Notes: generated by a model from the letters alone, not told the origin. 64,000 nucleotides of DNA from Lachnospiraceae bacterium P6A3 (GCA_000702085.1 JNKP01000001.1:868001-932000), one strand, 5' to 3'. Positions 18,101 to 27,003 are shown, counted from the first letter of the stretch. Numbers and translations: made by a program.

Positions 18101-18198
18101 AATGCATTTCCTCCATTTCTCCCCGCACCATCGCGGGTTGTATTAACCATAATCCACACAGCGCAAGGAGTAAATTGAGGTTTATTTTGTCTTGGTAC

Positions 18199-18227
18199 AA
18201 AATAATCCTGCTTTTGGCAGGATTATT
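18199..18227 (-). terminator. Terminator-like hairpin after the response regulator gene
   Basis: AATAATCCTGC pairs with GCAGGATTATT around five bases, followed on the minus strand by TTGT. It separates the regulator operon from the transporter operon. Confidence 0.65.
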
Positions 18228-18269
18228 GGAAAACGGGTGATTTTGATTTTACGAAGGTTGATTTTTATT

Positions 18270-19526
18270 TTATTCGGATTGATTTTGATACTGGGCTCTG
18301 TATTCGGAAGGGGTGATTCCCACATTCTTTTTGAAAATATAACTGAAATAGTGAGAGTCGTTATATCCCGACTCCCTTGCTATCTGGGAACTCTTGATAC
18401 CGGTAGTTCTGAGCATTTCCTTAGCCTTATTGAGTCTGAGGTAGATCAGATACTCGGTAAATGTCTGTCCGGTCTGCTGAGAGAATACGGTTGAGAATCT
18501 GCTGTTACTCATGCCCACGGCTTTCGCAACATCCTGAAGCATGAGATTCGGATCCGTAAAATGTCCCGACATATAAACCTTGGCTTCACCGATAACTCCG
18601 GGGGTACTTGCATCGTCCGAGATCTCACCCATCTCTCTTGTTCCGAGTATCATGGATTTTTCATCGGCTCTTTCAACAAGAATATGTCTTATGTGACGCG
18701 CGGTCTTAAAGCTTCTGAGTATCTCTTCGGGAGCACCGACGATCTCTCCGATTCCGACACGTATCTCTTTGCATCCGCATCTTTCAAGTTCCCTTACAAG
18801 AGAAGTTGCAAAAGCGTACGCACGCTCTTCCGCATCTTCCGCGGTATCTCCGAGAACAAGAAGCGCGGAACCTGTTCTTGTCGATGATGCATGCATTATG
18901 CCTCCGCTGCTCTCGGCAAGTTCGTACGCAATATCCTGTCCGTTACCTGCAGGTTTAAATGCAGCATCAACAACCGCATAATATGGAGCGATAACATTGC
19001 ATCCCATGGACTGGAGATGATTTAACACGCCCTTCGAATCCTCTGCTGCGGCATCTTCCGAATAAAGAGAAGCGATAAGCTTTTCCTTAACAAGCTGCTC
19101 ATCATTTCCGATGCGTGCTCTTAAGCTTGCGACATGCTCGAGAGTTTTTCTTTCATCCAGGATCTGCCTGCTTACTTTATCGAGTGCTTCCCTTAAATTC
19201 TCCGAATTGATTGGTTTTACGAGATATTCGCGGACGCCGAGCTGAATACACTGACGTGCATATTCAAACTCATCATATCCGCTGAGAACTATTATCGCGA
19301 TCCAGGGCATCTGTGCTCTTAAGATCCTGCAAAGTTCGATACCGTCCATGAACGGCATTCTGATATCGGTTATGACAATATCGGGATTGGTATCACGGAT
19401 CATGGGAAGTGCCATCTCTCCGTCGGGAGCTTCTCCCACAAGAGTGTAGCCGCTTTCTTCCCAGGGGAATGATTCTCTTATACCTTCTCTGACAACGACT
19501 TCATCATCAGCCAGAAACACTTTCAT
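18270..19526 (-). CDS. Response regulator with AraC-type DNA-binding domain (YesN type)
   Basis: 418 residues. The receiver domain (about 1-120) starts MKVFLADDEVVVREGI, has the phosphoacceptor D54 in VITDIRMPFMDGIE and the switch lysine in EYLVKPIN. A divergent middle region of about 170 residues follows, then a C-terminal pair of AraC helix-turn-helix motifs with GMSNSRFSTVFSQQTGQTFTEYL and SGYNDSHYFSYIFKKNVGITPSEYR. It overlaps the histidine kinase gene by 20 bases, which makes the pair certain. The likely target is the sugar transporter operon immediately downstream. Confidence 0.92.
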   Translation of the reverse strand: MKVFLADDEVVVREGIRESFPWEESGYTLVGEAPDGEMALPMIRDTNPDIVITDIRMPFMDGIELCRILRAQMPWIAIIVLSGYDEFEYARQCIQLGVREYLVKPINSENLREALDKVSRQILDERKTLEHVASLRARIGNDEQLVKEKLIASLYSEDAAAEDSKGVLNHLQSMGCNVIAPYYAVVDAAFKPAGNGQDIAYELAESSGGIMHASSTRTGSALLVLGDTAEDAEERAYAFATSLVRELERCGCKEIRVGIGEIVGAPEEILRSFKTARHIRHILVERADEKSMILGTREMGEISDDASTPGVIGEAKVYMSGHFTDPNLMLQDVAKAVGMSNSRFSTVFSQQTGQTFTEYLIYLRLNKAKEMLRTTGIKSSQIARESGYNDSHYFSYIFKKNVGITPSEYRAQYQNQSE

Positions 19527-20973
19527 CTTCGAATATCTCCTCCCTGACTTTGCACGGTACCTTAAATGATACTTCCGTGCCTTCGGTACTGCTTTCTATT
19601 TTCAGACCTGCTTCCAGATTATAGTACAGACGTATCCTTAAGTTGACGTTGACCAGTCCGAATCCGCCGCTTCCTTCACTTACCGTGGGCAGTCCGTTCT
19701 TCATCCTGTCACTTAGATTCTTCAGCTGATCTTCCGTCATTCCCAGACCGGTATCTCTTACGCTGAAGATAAGGTTCCCGTCTTCAAGCCTTCCGGTAAC
19801 TGTGATCTTACCGCCGCCTCTTTTTATCTTGATCCCGTGATAGATGGCATTTTCGACAAGAGGCTGGAGAAGGAGTTTCAGAATATAGTACTCTCCGATC
19901 TCATCGGGTATATCTATCTCGTAACGTAAGATGTCACGGTATCTTGTCTGCTGGATCTTCAGATAGCCTTCGATGTGTTTCTTTTCCTGGCTTATCGGTA
20001 TCCAATCCGCACCGGATGACAGACTTATCCTGAAGAAATCACTGAGCGAACTTGTAAGTCCGATTACTTCATCCTTATCTCCGGCTTCCGCTTTCCATAC
20101 GATCGCATCAAGGGTGTTATACAGAAAGTGAGGATTGATCTGTGCCTGAAGAGTTCTGAGTTCTGCTTTTCTCAGATTCTTCGCATCCTGATGACTCTTT
20201 CTCATCATGGATGTAAGTTTCTCGGCCATGATGTTAACCTGAGCAGTAAGATTTCTGAGTTCGGTAACTTCGGTATCCACTATCCTCTCATCAAGAGATC
20301 CTTCAGCGATCCTTGCGGCTGCTTCCTCAAGTCTTTCGATGGGCTGCTTTATGGACATTTCGGTTGCCATAACGGATCTGTTTCTGACAAACATAGCCAT
20401 GATGACTATGAGAACTTCGAAAATTGCCGTAATGATAACACCGATCATCAGGCTCACACTCATCTTTGCGGATGAATTGATCTCCTGCGCGATATAATCA
20501 TTGAGCATGCTGTCTACAAGAACCGCACAGCTTCTTACTTCTTTTAATACCTCTTCATTTTCGACAACGGGAACCTCGGCATCAATATTGTCCCGGATCA
20601 TATCGACATAGTTTTGAAGAGTCTGCATCGTACGGCTTGCGACTATAAGTGAGAGTCTGTTTTCTTCACCGGTCTGCTCGGTAATAAGATCTATCGTCTC
20701 GTTAACATTTTTTATTTTTCCGTAGATATTACTTTCGGGAAAAGACTCTCTTCCGCTTACAATATTCCACGCACTTCCGGGAATATCCTCCGTCACTACT
20801 GTCTTTAAACTGGTAATTGTCTCCATTCTGACGATGGCGCTGTGATACTTGGCGGCATATACCAGCATCAGAACAAGGCTTATTATGATGGGGATCACCA
20901 GCATGATAACCAGTTTATGGCTGAGGTCACTTATCTGGCCGAGAATGCTTTTTTCCTTCTTGATCTTCTCCAT
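19507..20973 (-). CDS. Sensor histidine kinase (YesM/LytS type)
   Basis: About 488 residues from the ATG at 20973. The longer reading begins at a GTG inside the upstream gene and is less likely. A membrane segment lies at LVIMLVIPIIISLVLMLVYA, then an extracytoplasmic region of roughly 150 residues, a second segment SLMIGVIITAIFEVLIVIMAMF, a HAMP domain, and the His_kinase block LRTLQAQINPHFLYNTLDAI with the phospho-accepting histidine. The ATPase domain has LLLQPLVENAIYHGI (N box) and FSVRDTGLGM (G1). It sits between a sugar-binding lipoprotein gene and the response regulator, the usual arrangement for sugar sensing in Lachnospiraceae. Confidence 0.92.
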   Translation of the reverse strand: MEKIKKEKSILGQISDLSHKLVIMLVIPIIISLVLMLVYAAKYHSAIVRMETITSLKTVVTEDIPGSAWNIVSGRESFPESNIYGKIKNVNETIDLITEQTGEENRLSLIVASRTMQTLQNYVDMIRDNIDAEVPVVENEEVLKEVRSCAVLVDSMLNDYIAQEINSSAKMSVSLMIGVIITAIFEVLIVIMAMFVRNRSVMATEMSIKQPIERLEEAAARIAEGSLDERIVDTEVTELRNLTAQVNIMAEKLTSMMRKSHQDAKNLRKAELRTLQAQINPHFLYNTLDAIVWKAEAGDKDEVIGLTSSLSDFFRISLSSGADWIPISQEKKHIEGYLKIQQTRYRDILRYEIDIPDEIGEYYILKLLLQPLVENAIYHGIKIKRGGGKITVTGRLEDGNLIFSVRDTGLGMTEDQLKNLSDRMKNGLPTVSEGSGGFGLVNVNLRIRLYYNLEAGLKIESSTEGTEVSFKVPCKVREEIFEDESVSG

Positions 20974-20983
20974 ACTTATCTCT

Positions 20984-21961
20984 TTAATATCCTCTGGGTT
21001 CGATATCCGAAAGATCCTGTTCGTCACTGAATATACGCTCGTCCGGGTGGATCACCGCATCGACCTCTTCACCGTTTTTAAGTTTGAGCGCCGTTTCCAT
21101 GAGCTCGTTTCCGAGATTGGGAGTGCACTCAACCACGCAGTTGATCCTGCCTTCTTTTAAAACGTCGATGGCTTCCTGACCCGCATCGATGGATATGATG
21201 ATCATATCGCTTCCCGGTGCAAAGCCCGCACTTTCAATCTCAGGCAATGCTCCCAGAGTCATTTCGTCATTATGGCTGTAAACGACATCGATGTCATCTC
21301 CGTATGTATCAAGCAGATATCTCATACACTCGGCGCCGCGGCTTTTTAGGAAATCTCCGTCTATGCTTTCGAGAATGCACATGCGCTCATCACCGGCTAT
21401 GGTATCCGCAAAGCCCGCCTGACGCTGTCTCATGGGAGTCGAGTTTTCGGTACCTGTTATTTCGACGATGTTGACATGTTCAAGTCCCAAAGAGTCCGCT
21501 TTTCTGATAAGATACTCCGCAGCCATGACTCCTTCGTTATAAAAATCCGCTCCGATAAGGCAGGTGGTAAGTCCTTCCTTTTCCGTTTCGATATCTCTGT
21601 CAACAAGAATAACGGGAATGCCCGCTTCCTTGGCTTCCATAAGCACATTATCCCATCCGTCTTCAACGATGGGAGAAAATGCTATTACATCCACTTTATA
21701 TGCAATGAAGCGTCTTATAGCTGCGATCTGGTTTTCCTGACTCTGATTTGCGTTTTCCAGCATGAGGCTGACACCGTAGATTTCCGCGGAATTTTCAATA
21801 TCTCTGGTGTTTCCGATCCTCCATGCGCTTTCCGCACCGATCTGGCTGAATCCCAGAAGAAGCGCAGGTTCGGTTGTATCATCTGCGCCGGATGCGCATC
21901 CTGCCGTCAGCAGAATGGCCATAATGATTCCCAATAATCTTATACGTTTTGCTTTAAACAT
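20984..21961 (-). CDS. Second sugar-binding lipoprotein, probable sensor for the kinase
   Basis: About 325 residues. The lipoprotein signal is MFKAKRIRLLGIIMAILLTAGC. The ATG at 21961 gives a standard signal and has GGCGGGG upstream; another ATG lies five codons earlier. The body is a type I binding-protein fold related to the YtfQ-type protein: LLLGFSQIGAESAWRIGNTRDIE, AIRRFIAYKVDVIAFSPI, GIPVILVDRDI and YSHNDEMTLGALPEIE. It lies ten bases ahead of the kinase gene and away from the permeases. A role in presenting sugar to the kinase, as in other binding-protein/kinase pairs, is inferred from position and is not shown by sequence alone. Confidence 0.85.
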   Translation of the reverse strand: MFKAKRIRLLGIIMAILLTAGCASGADDTTEPALLLGFSQIGAESAWRIGNTRDIENSAEIYGVSLMLENANQSQENQIAAIRRFIAYKVDVIAFSPIVEDGWDNVLMEAKEAGIPVILVDRDIETEKEGLTTCLIGADFYNEGVMAAEYLIRKADSLGLEHVNIVEITGTENSTPMRQRQAGFADTIAGDERMCILESIDGDFLKSRGAECMRYLLDTYGDDIDVVYSHNDEMTLGALPEIESAGFAPGSDMIIISIDAGQEAIDVLKEGRINCVVECTPNLGNELMETALKLKNGEEVDAVIHPDERIFSDEQDLSDIEPRGY

Positions 21962-22054
21962 GTTTTTCCCCGCCATGTAAAATACAAAATTATTTTTTTA
22001 CCCCAGTACAGATAATTATACTTGCTTCAAAGATTTTTTCATATCATTTAATAC

Positions 22055-22088
22055 AAAAAAGGAACGGTACATTAGCCGTTCCTTTTTT
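22055..22088. terminator. Terminator after the acidic lipoprotein gene
   Basis: AAAAAAGGAACGG and CCGTTCCTTTTTT form a strong stem around an eight-base loop. It ends the minus-strand lipoprotein transcript about 20 bases past its stop. Confidence 0.88.
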
Positions 22089-22108
22089 CTTATCCGTATT
22101 TATATGTT

Positions 22109-23134
22109 TTAAAAATCCTCACTCGGTTCGACCGTAACAGTCTCGATATCGTTCCAGGTCATGGTCTTGCTCTCATCGATGTTATTTTCCGTGAGCCTTT
22201 CCATCTCGGCTTCATCAACGACTATTGCGCCCAGATCTTCAAGAGTCTGTACATAAGCTTCTTCCTGTTCTTTAACGGACTTGTTGCCACTCCACGAAGA
22301 TACGCAGATATAAACCTTGCCGTCCTTGGTCACTCTGGTCATCTCAAGTTCGGATGAAGGGTCAAGTTCGGGGATAAGTAAATAATCGTATTCGGGATCA
22401 AGTTCGTAGAAAACGTCGTTACACCAGCTTGCATACAGATATGCGGATTCATAAACGACGTCAGCGCTTGAATCGGGATTAATAACTATATAATCCTGGT
22501 AATGAGCACCTGCTCCGCCGGATCCGCCGTAAAGAATATCTCCGCTGTAATACAGGTCAAGATATGATCTGTAACCGAACCCTGCGAAATATTTAAGTTC
22601 AAGCTTTCCGTTATTGTATGCGATGAAACCGATCCAGTTATTGCCTGCAGCACCTTCTTCGCTCTCAACATACATTACAAGTACGTCATCACCTTCCTGA
22701 CCTGAATCGGGAGTAAAAAGGGCATACTTGATATCAAAATCTCCGCCGATGTAATATCCGAGTTCTGAGGTAACTGCATCACGGAGTTCTTCATAAGAAT
22801 AAGTTCCGGGATCGGGTGAAGTGTATTCATCATCCTCATCATTGATAAGGGTTACGTCCATCTCTCCGGCAAGGAACATTTCATAAGCATCGGATCTGGG
22901 CATTGCCTCTGCAGGTTCTTCTTCCGAGGCAGGTTCTGCTTCAGGCTCTGCTTCCGCATCATCCTGCTCATCCGCATCTTCGGTATCGGTCTCGTCTTCC
23001 TCTTCGTCTTCCTCATCATCCTCGTCTTCAACAGTGGTACGGGAATCTTCGGGAGCAGTGTTGTTTGCACATCCGGCAAGCACGGATGCCGAAAGGGCAA
23101 AACACATCAACAACATAAGGATCTTCTTTTTCAT
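22109..23134 (-). CDS. Lipoprotein with acidic linker, function unknown
   Basis: 341 residues. The signal peptide MKKKILMLLMCFALSASVLAGC ends in a lipobox, so the protein is membrane-anchored outside. Residues about 35-80 are an almost pure Asp/Glu linker, a spacer common in Lachnospiraceae lipoproteins. The folded part (about 85-341) is rich in Tyr, Asp and Gly (YYSGDILYGGSGGAGAHYQDYIVINPDS) and shows no motif I can assign. Its ribosome site overlaps the end of the deacetylase gene, so it is the last gene of the sigma-factor operon, which suggests an envelope role. Confidence 0.75.
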   Translation of the reverse strand: MKKKILMLLMCFALSASVLAGCANNTAPEDSRTTVEDEDDEEDEEEDETDTEDADEQDDAEAEPEAEPASEEEPAEAMPRSDAYEMFLAGEMDVTLINDEDDEYTSPDPGTYSYEELRDAVTSELGYYIGGDFDIKYALFTPDSGQEGDDVLVMYVESEEGAAGNNWIGFIAYNNGKLELKYFAGFGYRSYLDLYYSGDILYGGSGGAGAHYQDYIVINPDSSADVVYESAYLYASWCNDVFYELDPEYDYLLIPELDPSSELEMTRVTKDGKVYICVSSWSGNKSVKEQEEAYVQTLEDLGAIVVDEAEMERLTENNIDESKTMTWNDIETVTVEPSEDF

Positions 23135-23148
23135 TTTAAATAATCTCC

Positions 23149-23778
23149 TTAATCTTCCAAAGTATAAGTATATATATCCCTCTTTGCATTTTCGGGGGTA
23201 ATACCTGCTCTGTCAAAAAGCTGTCTGAGCGTTACAAATTCATATCCCTGCTTCTTAAGCTCGGGGATAATAATATCAAGGGCATCGACGGTATTGTCAT
23301 TACCTTCCATATCATGAAGGAGAACCAGCGCGCCGTCTTTTGCACCTTCAATGGCTTTACGTGCTCGTTCCTGAGCACTTACTTCGGGAACCCAGTCATC
23401 GCATGCAATTCCGCAGATAAATATATACGGAATGGTTTCAAACATAAGATCGTTAATATTGATATAAGGAGGCCTGAAAAAGACAGGCTCTTTTCCGGTA
23501 ACGGAAACGATCCTTCTTGTGGTCTCCTCAATCTCTGCTCTTATTGTTTCGGCATCAAGCTCCCTCATATCGGAATGAGTAAGAGAATGATTTTCGATAT
23601 CGCACCCGTATTCAAACTCGGCTCTTACGATCTCTTCCCTCTCGGGAGTGATCTCGTTTCCGATGAGGAAAAAGCTGGCTTTAACGTCGTACTTTTTTAA
23701 TTTCTCAAGAACCTTGAGACTTGTGGTATCGGAAGGGCCGTCATCGAATGTAAGTGCGATATATTTCCTGTCACTCAT
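23149..23778 (-). CDS. Polysaccharide deacetylase family protein (NodB fold)
   Basis: About 209 residues from the ATG at 23778, which has AGAGG six bases ahead; the longer reading would run into the preceding gene. NodB-fold motifs are complete: TFDDGPSD (D12, D13), NHSLTHSD with metal ligands H64 and H68, FFRPPY, and LVLLHDMEG. It should remove acetyl groups from an amino-sugar polymer such as peptidoglycan or exopolysaccharide. Unlike most secreted members it has no signal peptide with this start. It lies downstream of an ECF sigma/anti-sigma pair, which fits an envelope-stress regulon. Exact substrate unknown. Confidence 0.85.
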   Translation of the reverse strand: MSDRKYIALTFDDGPSDTTSLKVLEKLKKYDVKASFFLIGNEITPEREEIVRAEFEYGCDIENHSLTHSDMRELDAETIRAEIEETTRRIVSVTGKEPVFFRPPYININDLMFETIPYIFICGIACDDWVPEVSAQERARKAIEGAKDGALVLLHDMEGNDNTVDALDIIIPELKKQGYEFVTLRQLFDRAGITPENAKRDIYTYTLED

Positions 23779-23804
23779 ATAGTGCCTCTGTTTTAAGACT
23801 GTTA

Positions 23805-24695
23805 TTACTTTTCCATCATCATATTGATGATTCCGATCATGGTTGCTTCGGGTAAGGGTTCTTCGCAGGTTATGGAATAAGCATATGTGCCGTCGTTCCA
23901 TCTTGCCATCATCATCTCGGATTCGGAATTACCAAGCAGCTCGGCTTCACATCCCGCTGCGATAACTGCAGACGATGTATTATATTCGTTGTAATCTCCG
24001 CTGATATCTTCACCGAATTCGGATACAAGTCCCTTGCGGATACGATAGACTTCCTCATCGCCGTCCATAAAGATGACTTCTATCATTTTGTCATTCATCG
24101 CTCTGTAGATCCTGGTCAATCCGAAATCGTAATCATCGGGAATGGTCAGATCAATACCCGCGATCACACAGGCCTCTTCAAGAGTCTCGCAATCTGTAAA
24201 CGGATTGGGCATTCCGTCAATAACCATAGATTCTCCTTCATCGGAATATGTTCCGGCAGTATCGGGTTTGCCTGTAGCTTCATTATCGGAATCAGCGATA
24301 TAAGCGGCATCCATACTGAGGTCGGCACAGTCCGCTTCCTCACATGATTCGTCGTTTGCAGCCTCCATGGGCGCATAAGCTATGGGAGAATTAGCCTCGG
24401 GAGCCGCAGCACAGTCTGCCGACGCGGCATTTCCGGTGCTTGAACTTGTATTCCTGGAAAACAGAAATGCTTTTACAAATACCGCGCAAAGAAGCAACGC
24501 GGCGGCCGCGGGCAGATAATACATCATGAACTTCTTAACCCCGGAGGCTTTCTTCTTGGCGTTTGTCGAAGCCTTTGCGGCATCGAAACTTTTTATCACC
24601 GACATACCCGAAGCGTCTTCTTCGAGTATCTCGCTGACATATTTTTCATCAATTTCACCGATTGCCCTAAAGAGCGTATTCTTATCAGTCTTCAT
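23805..24695 (-). CDS. Probable anti-sigma factor, membrane-anchored
   Basis: 296 residues. A cytoplasmic N-terminus (about 1-55, IGEIDEKYVSEILEEDA), one membrane segment (YYLPAAAALLLCAVFVKAFLF), a low-complexity Ala/Glu/Asp-rich stalk, and an extracytoplasmic domain of about 130 residues (DCETLEEACVIAGIDLTIPDDY onward) resembling the DUF4367-type sensor domain. The start codon overlaps the stop of the ECF sigma gene (ATGA). The arrangement and topology are those of anti-sigma factors, but no classical zinc anti-sigma motif is seen, so the call rests on context and topology. Confidence 0.75.
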   Translation of the reverse strand: MKTDKNTLFRAIGEIDEKYVSEILEEDASGMSVIKSFDAAKASTNAKKKASGVKKFMMYYLPAAAALLLCAVFVKAFLFSRNTSSSTGNAASADCAAAPEANSPIAYAPMEAANDESCEEADCADLSMDAAYIADSDNEATGKPDTAGTYSDEGESMVIDGMPNPFTDCETLEEACVIAGIDLTIPDDYDFGLTRIYRAMNDKMIEVIFMDGDEEVYRIRKGLVSEFGEDISGDYNEYNTSSAVIAAGCEAELLGNSESEMMMARWNDGTYAYSITCEEPLPEATMIGIINMMMEK

Positions 24696-25249
24696 ACCGT
24701 GACACCCTCTTCCTCAAGGCATACTTTAAGTCTTTCCCTGCTGCGGGCAAGACTCATCTTCACCTTGCTTTCCCCTATTCCGTAAAATTCAGCTATTTCT
24801 TTGACATCGCTTCCGAAAAAGTATCTTCTGACAAAGATCTTCCTGCTTTCCGGCTTTTCTTTTTCAAGGAAAGAATTCAGGATCTCCCGAAGTTCCATTC
24901 CCTCACCGGGTACAGGCATCCTATTGTCTGCGATACACTCTTCGAGCTCGTCCAGAATGGCGGGAATCATTCCCGCGCCCCTTTTATCCGCATGCATTGA
25001 ATCAAGCTTATCAAGAGAAACGTTTCTGATGATCTTGGTCAAAAAAGCGGAAAAGATATTGGGCCTCGTGGGAGGTATGCTGTTCCATGTCTTCATATAA
25101 GTATCGCTTAACGCTTCTTCCGCATCCTCGATACTGCGAAGTATACGAAGAGAGACGCCTTTGAGCATCTTTCCGTACTTGGCCGCAGTTTCTTTGATTG
25201 CTTCTTCCGATCTTGCAAAATAAAGATCGATTATTGCAGAATCTTCCAC
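24692..25249 (-). CDS. ECF-type RNA polymerase sigma factor
   Basis: 185 residues. Region 2 (about 10-75) has LRILRSIEDAEEALSDTYMKTWNSIP, matching the sigma-70 r2 core. Region 4 (about 125-180) has FVRRYFFGSDVKEIAEFYGIGESKVKMSLARSRERL, a helix-turn-helix for -35 recognition. GTG start with GAGGAGG eight bases ahead. It overlaps the anti-sigma gene by four bases. A likely self-recognised promoter lies at 25274-25300. Downstream genes of the transcript are the deacetylase and the acidic lipoprotein, both plausible envelope targets. Confidence 0.92.
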   Translation of the reverse strand: MEDSAIIDLYFARSEEAIKETAAKYGKMLKGVSLRILRSIEDAEEALSDTYMKTWNSIPPTRPNIFSAFLTKIIRNVSLDKLDSMHADKRGAGMIPAILDELEECIADNRMPVPGEGMELREILNSFLEKEKPESRKIFVRRYFFGSDVKEIAEFYGIGESKVKMSLARSRERLKVCLEEEGVTV

Positions 25250-25273
25250 GTTTTTTACCTCCTCATATATGAA

Positions 25274-25300
25274 GACGGATTAGGGGGAATAAAGGTCACA
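25274..25300 (-). promoter_or_regulatory. Candidate ECF-sigma autoregulated promoter
   Basis: On the minus strand TGTGACC (25294-25300), 16 bases, CGTC (25274-25277). This resembles the TGAAAC-N16-CGTC type used by ECF sigma factors, and it lies 25 bases before the sigma gene start, inside a 53-base gap after the GH5 stop codon. Confidence 0.45.
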
Positions 25301-25302
25301 GA

Positions 25303-26664
25303 TCAGTTTTTATATACTGCGGTGATTGCATCAACGCACTCACGGCAGACAACATTTCCGGTAGCTCTGTCGAAAAGTCCGAATTTCTCGGCCTGGGGAG
25401 AGCCGGAATTGTTGAATTCATTGTTGTCCCATACGATAAGAGGGATGGTGTAAAGAGCCGAGCACTCGCCCATGAACTGATAATATGTGACTCTGGCATC
25501 GGTATTGCACTTATCGGTAGCACCATACTCTCCGATAATAACGGGAATTCCGTTTGCTACAAATCTGTCATAGAGAGATGAGAAGATCTGTTTGTTTTCT
25601 CTTTCTTCACCTGCTCCGAAAAACGTGGTTCCCGTTGCATCTCCCGCAAAAGCATAAGGAGTGTAACTATGAACCGTAACTATAAGCCTGTCCTTGGCGG
25701 AATCCCAGGGAAGCTGGAAATCGTCGGATGTTGTGGATGAAGGCATGTCGCAATATCCGCATACCATAAGGAATCTGTCCGCATTGTTTCCGCCGGTGGC
25801 TCTTACGGTATCAACAAAGGTCTGGTTGGCCTGTGCCAGGGCATTGTAGGAATCACGTACGGTGGAATCTACGGTAGAAAACCACCACTCATAGCTTGTA
25901 TCTCTGAGTCTGGGCTCGTTGATGCACTCGAATATCAGCTTGTTGCTGCGGTCCTTAAAATGCTCCGCAAGCTGGGTCCATACGGTCTCGGTATACTTCA
26001 AAGTGTTGTCGAGATGAGCGGAATCGGGATAGAAATAATCCGTTTTTACATCGTGATGAACATTGATAATGACGTACATGTCTTTGCTAAGGCAGTAGTC
26101 AACAATCTCACTTACTCTGTTAAGCCAGGGCTCGCTTATCTGATAGTTGGCATCCACATGATCATGCCACGAAACGGGAATACGGATAACATTGAATCCC
26201 TCGTTGCAAAGAGAATCGATGAATGCATATGTGGTACGAGCTCCGCACCAAGCCGATTCGAACGCCATCTCATCGGTAAGCCAGTCACAGTCATTGGCAT
26301 CAAATGCATTTCCCAGGTTAAAACCGGGGCCCATTCCGGTAACGAATTCAAAAGCCTCATTGTCGGGAATAGGCTTTACGGTATATCCGTGAAGGGTTGT
26401 GGTTCCCGCATCGGTAATAAATGTAAGAGGTTCATCCGGCTCATCGGGTACGGGCTCGGGTGAAGGCTCGGGAGAGCTTTCCGGAGAAGGCTCCGCATCC
26501 TGAGGATCAGCGTTATTCTGATCATCAGCAGTCTCGTCACCTGTCTGCTGCTCCTCGATAACTTCTGTGGGTGAAGGTTCGGGCTGAGGGTCATTTCCGC
26601 CGCCCGCACAACCTGCAAGGGTCAATACAAGACCTGTCATAATTACAAATTTAAATAATTTCAT
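25303..26664 (-). CDS. GH5 family endoglucanase, membrane lipoprotein
   Basis: 453 residues. Lipobox LTLAGC19, then a Pro/Glu/Ser-rich linker (residues 20-78) that holds the enzyme off the surface. The catalytic domain (about 95-450) has GFNLGNAFDA, VIRIPVSWHDHV, NVHHD (201-205), the acid/base E250 in FECINEP, VHSYTPYAF, and the nucleophile E379 in VIIGEYGA, all as in clan A GH5 cellulases/beta-glucanases. It probably cleaves cellulose, beta-glucan or xyloglucan at the cell surface; the subfamily cannot be fixed by eye. No carbohydrate-binding module is attached. A possible promoter and a palindrome lie upstream. Confidence 0.92.
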   Translation of the reverse strand: MKLFKFVIMTGLVLTLAGCAGGGNDPQPEPSPTEVIEEQQTGDETADDQNNADPQDAEPSPESSPEPSPEPVPDEPDEPLTFITDAGTTTLHGYTVKPIPDNEAFEFVTGMGPGFNLGNAFDANDCDWLTDEMAFESAWCGARTTYAFIDSLCNEGFNVIRIPVSWHDHVDANYQISEPWLNRVSEIVDYCLSKDMYVIINVHHDVKTDYFYPDSAHLDNTLKYTETVWTQLAEHFKDRSNKLIFECINEPRLRDTSYEWWFSTVDSTVRDSYNALAQANQTFVDTVRATGGNNADRFLMVCGYCDMPSSTTSDDFQLPWDSAKDRLIVTVHSYTPYAFAGDATGTTFFGAGEERENKQIFSSLYDRFVANGIPVIIGEYGATDKCNTDARVTYYQFMGECSALYTIPLIVWDNNEFNNSGSPQAEKFGLFDRATGNVVCRECVDAITAVYKN

Positions 26665-26697
26665 ATAACCACCTCGCGTAAATGTAAAACACTGCCT

Positions 26698-26727
26698 ATT
26701 TTACCATTAAAATGCCGAAAATGTCCG
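26698..26727 (-). promoter_or_regulatory. Possible promoter of the GH5 gene
   Basis: Minus strand CGGACA (26722-26727), 18 bases, TAAAAT (26698-26703) with an extended TGG before it. The region 26665-27017 is AT-rich and gene-free; apart from this promoter, the palindrome at 26767 and the terminator at 26961, I see nothing in it. Confidence 0.4.
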
Positions 26728-26766
26728 TTCTTAAGGGAAAAATAAGAAGTTGTACGAAAGCTTTAG

Positions 26767-26781
26767 AATTGTCTGACAATT
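26767..26781. promoter_or_regulatory. 15-bp palindrome upstream of the GH5 promoter
   Basis: AATTGTC-T-GACAATT is a perfect seven-base inverted repeat with one central base, about 40 bases upstream of the -35. It may be a binding site for a dimeric regulator; no cognate regulator is identified. Confidence 0.35.
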
Positions 26782-26960
26782 AAGAAAAAACAAGAAAGTT
26801 TATGCAAAATGAGTATTTTTTACCAAAACATATTTTCGGTGGTTTCCATAAAAATATGGGGTAAATAACGTTATTTTATGGTGGATAACGTGTATAACTC
26901 CGTGCATAAACCCCTTTTAAGGGCTTTTTTAGCCGTTTTTCGGTGGAAAACTAAATTTCA

Positions 26961-27003
26961 AAAAAATGTTACGTCCAATGTTGACAATCACTTCATTGGT
27001 AAC
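26961..27003 (-). terminator. Probable terminator of the TPR/nucleotidyltransferase-like gene
   Basis: On the minus strand GTTAC-CAATG and CATTG-GAC-GTAAC pair imperfectly around about 13 bases, followed by ATTTTTTT. It lies just past the stop codon at 27018. Confidence 0.5.

Noticed and set aside
18192-18494. 100-codon plus-strand ORF near the response regulator end
   Set aside because: Antisense to the AraC-type domain and across the terminator hairpin; no family features.
26878-26892. DnaA box / replication origin
   Set aside because: One GTGGATAA match in an AT-rich gap, with no cluster of boxes and no dnaA or dnaN nearby.
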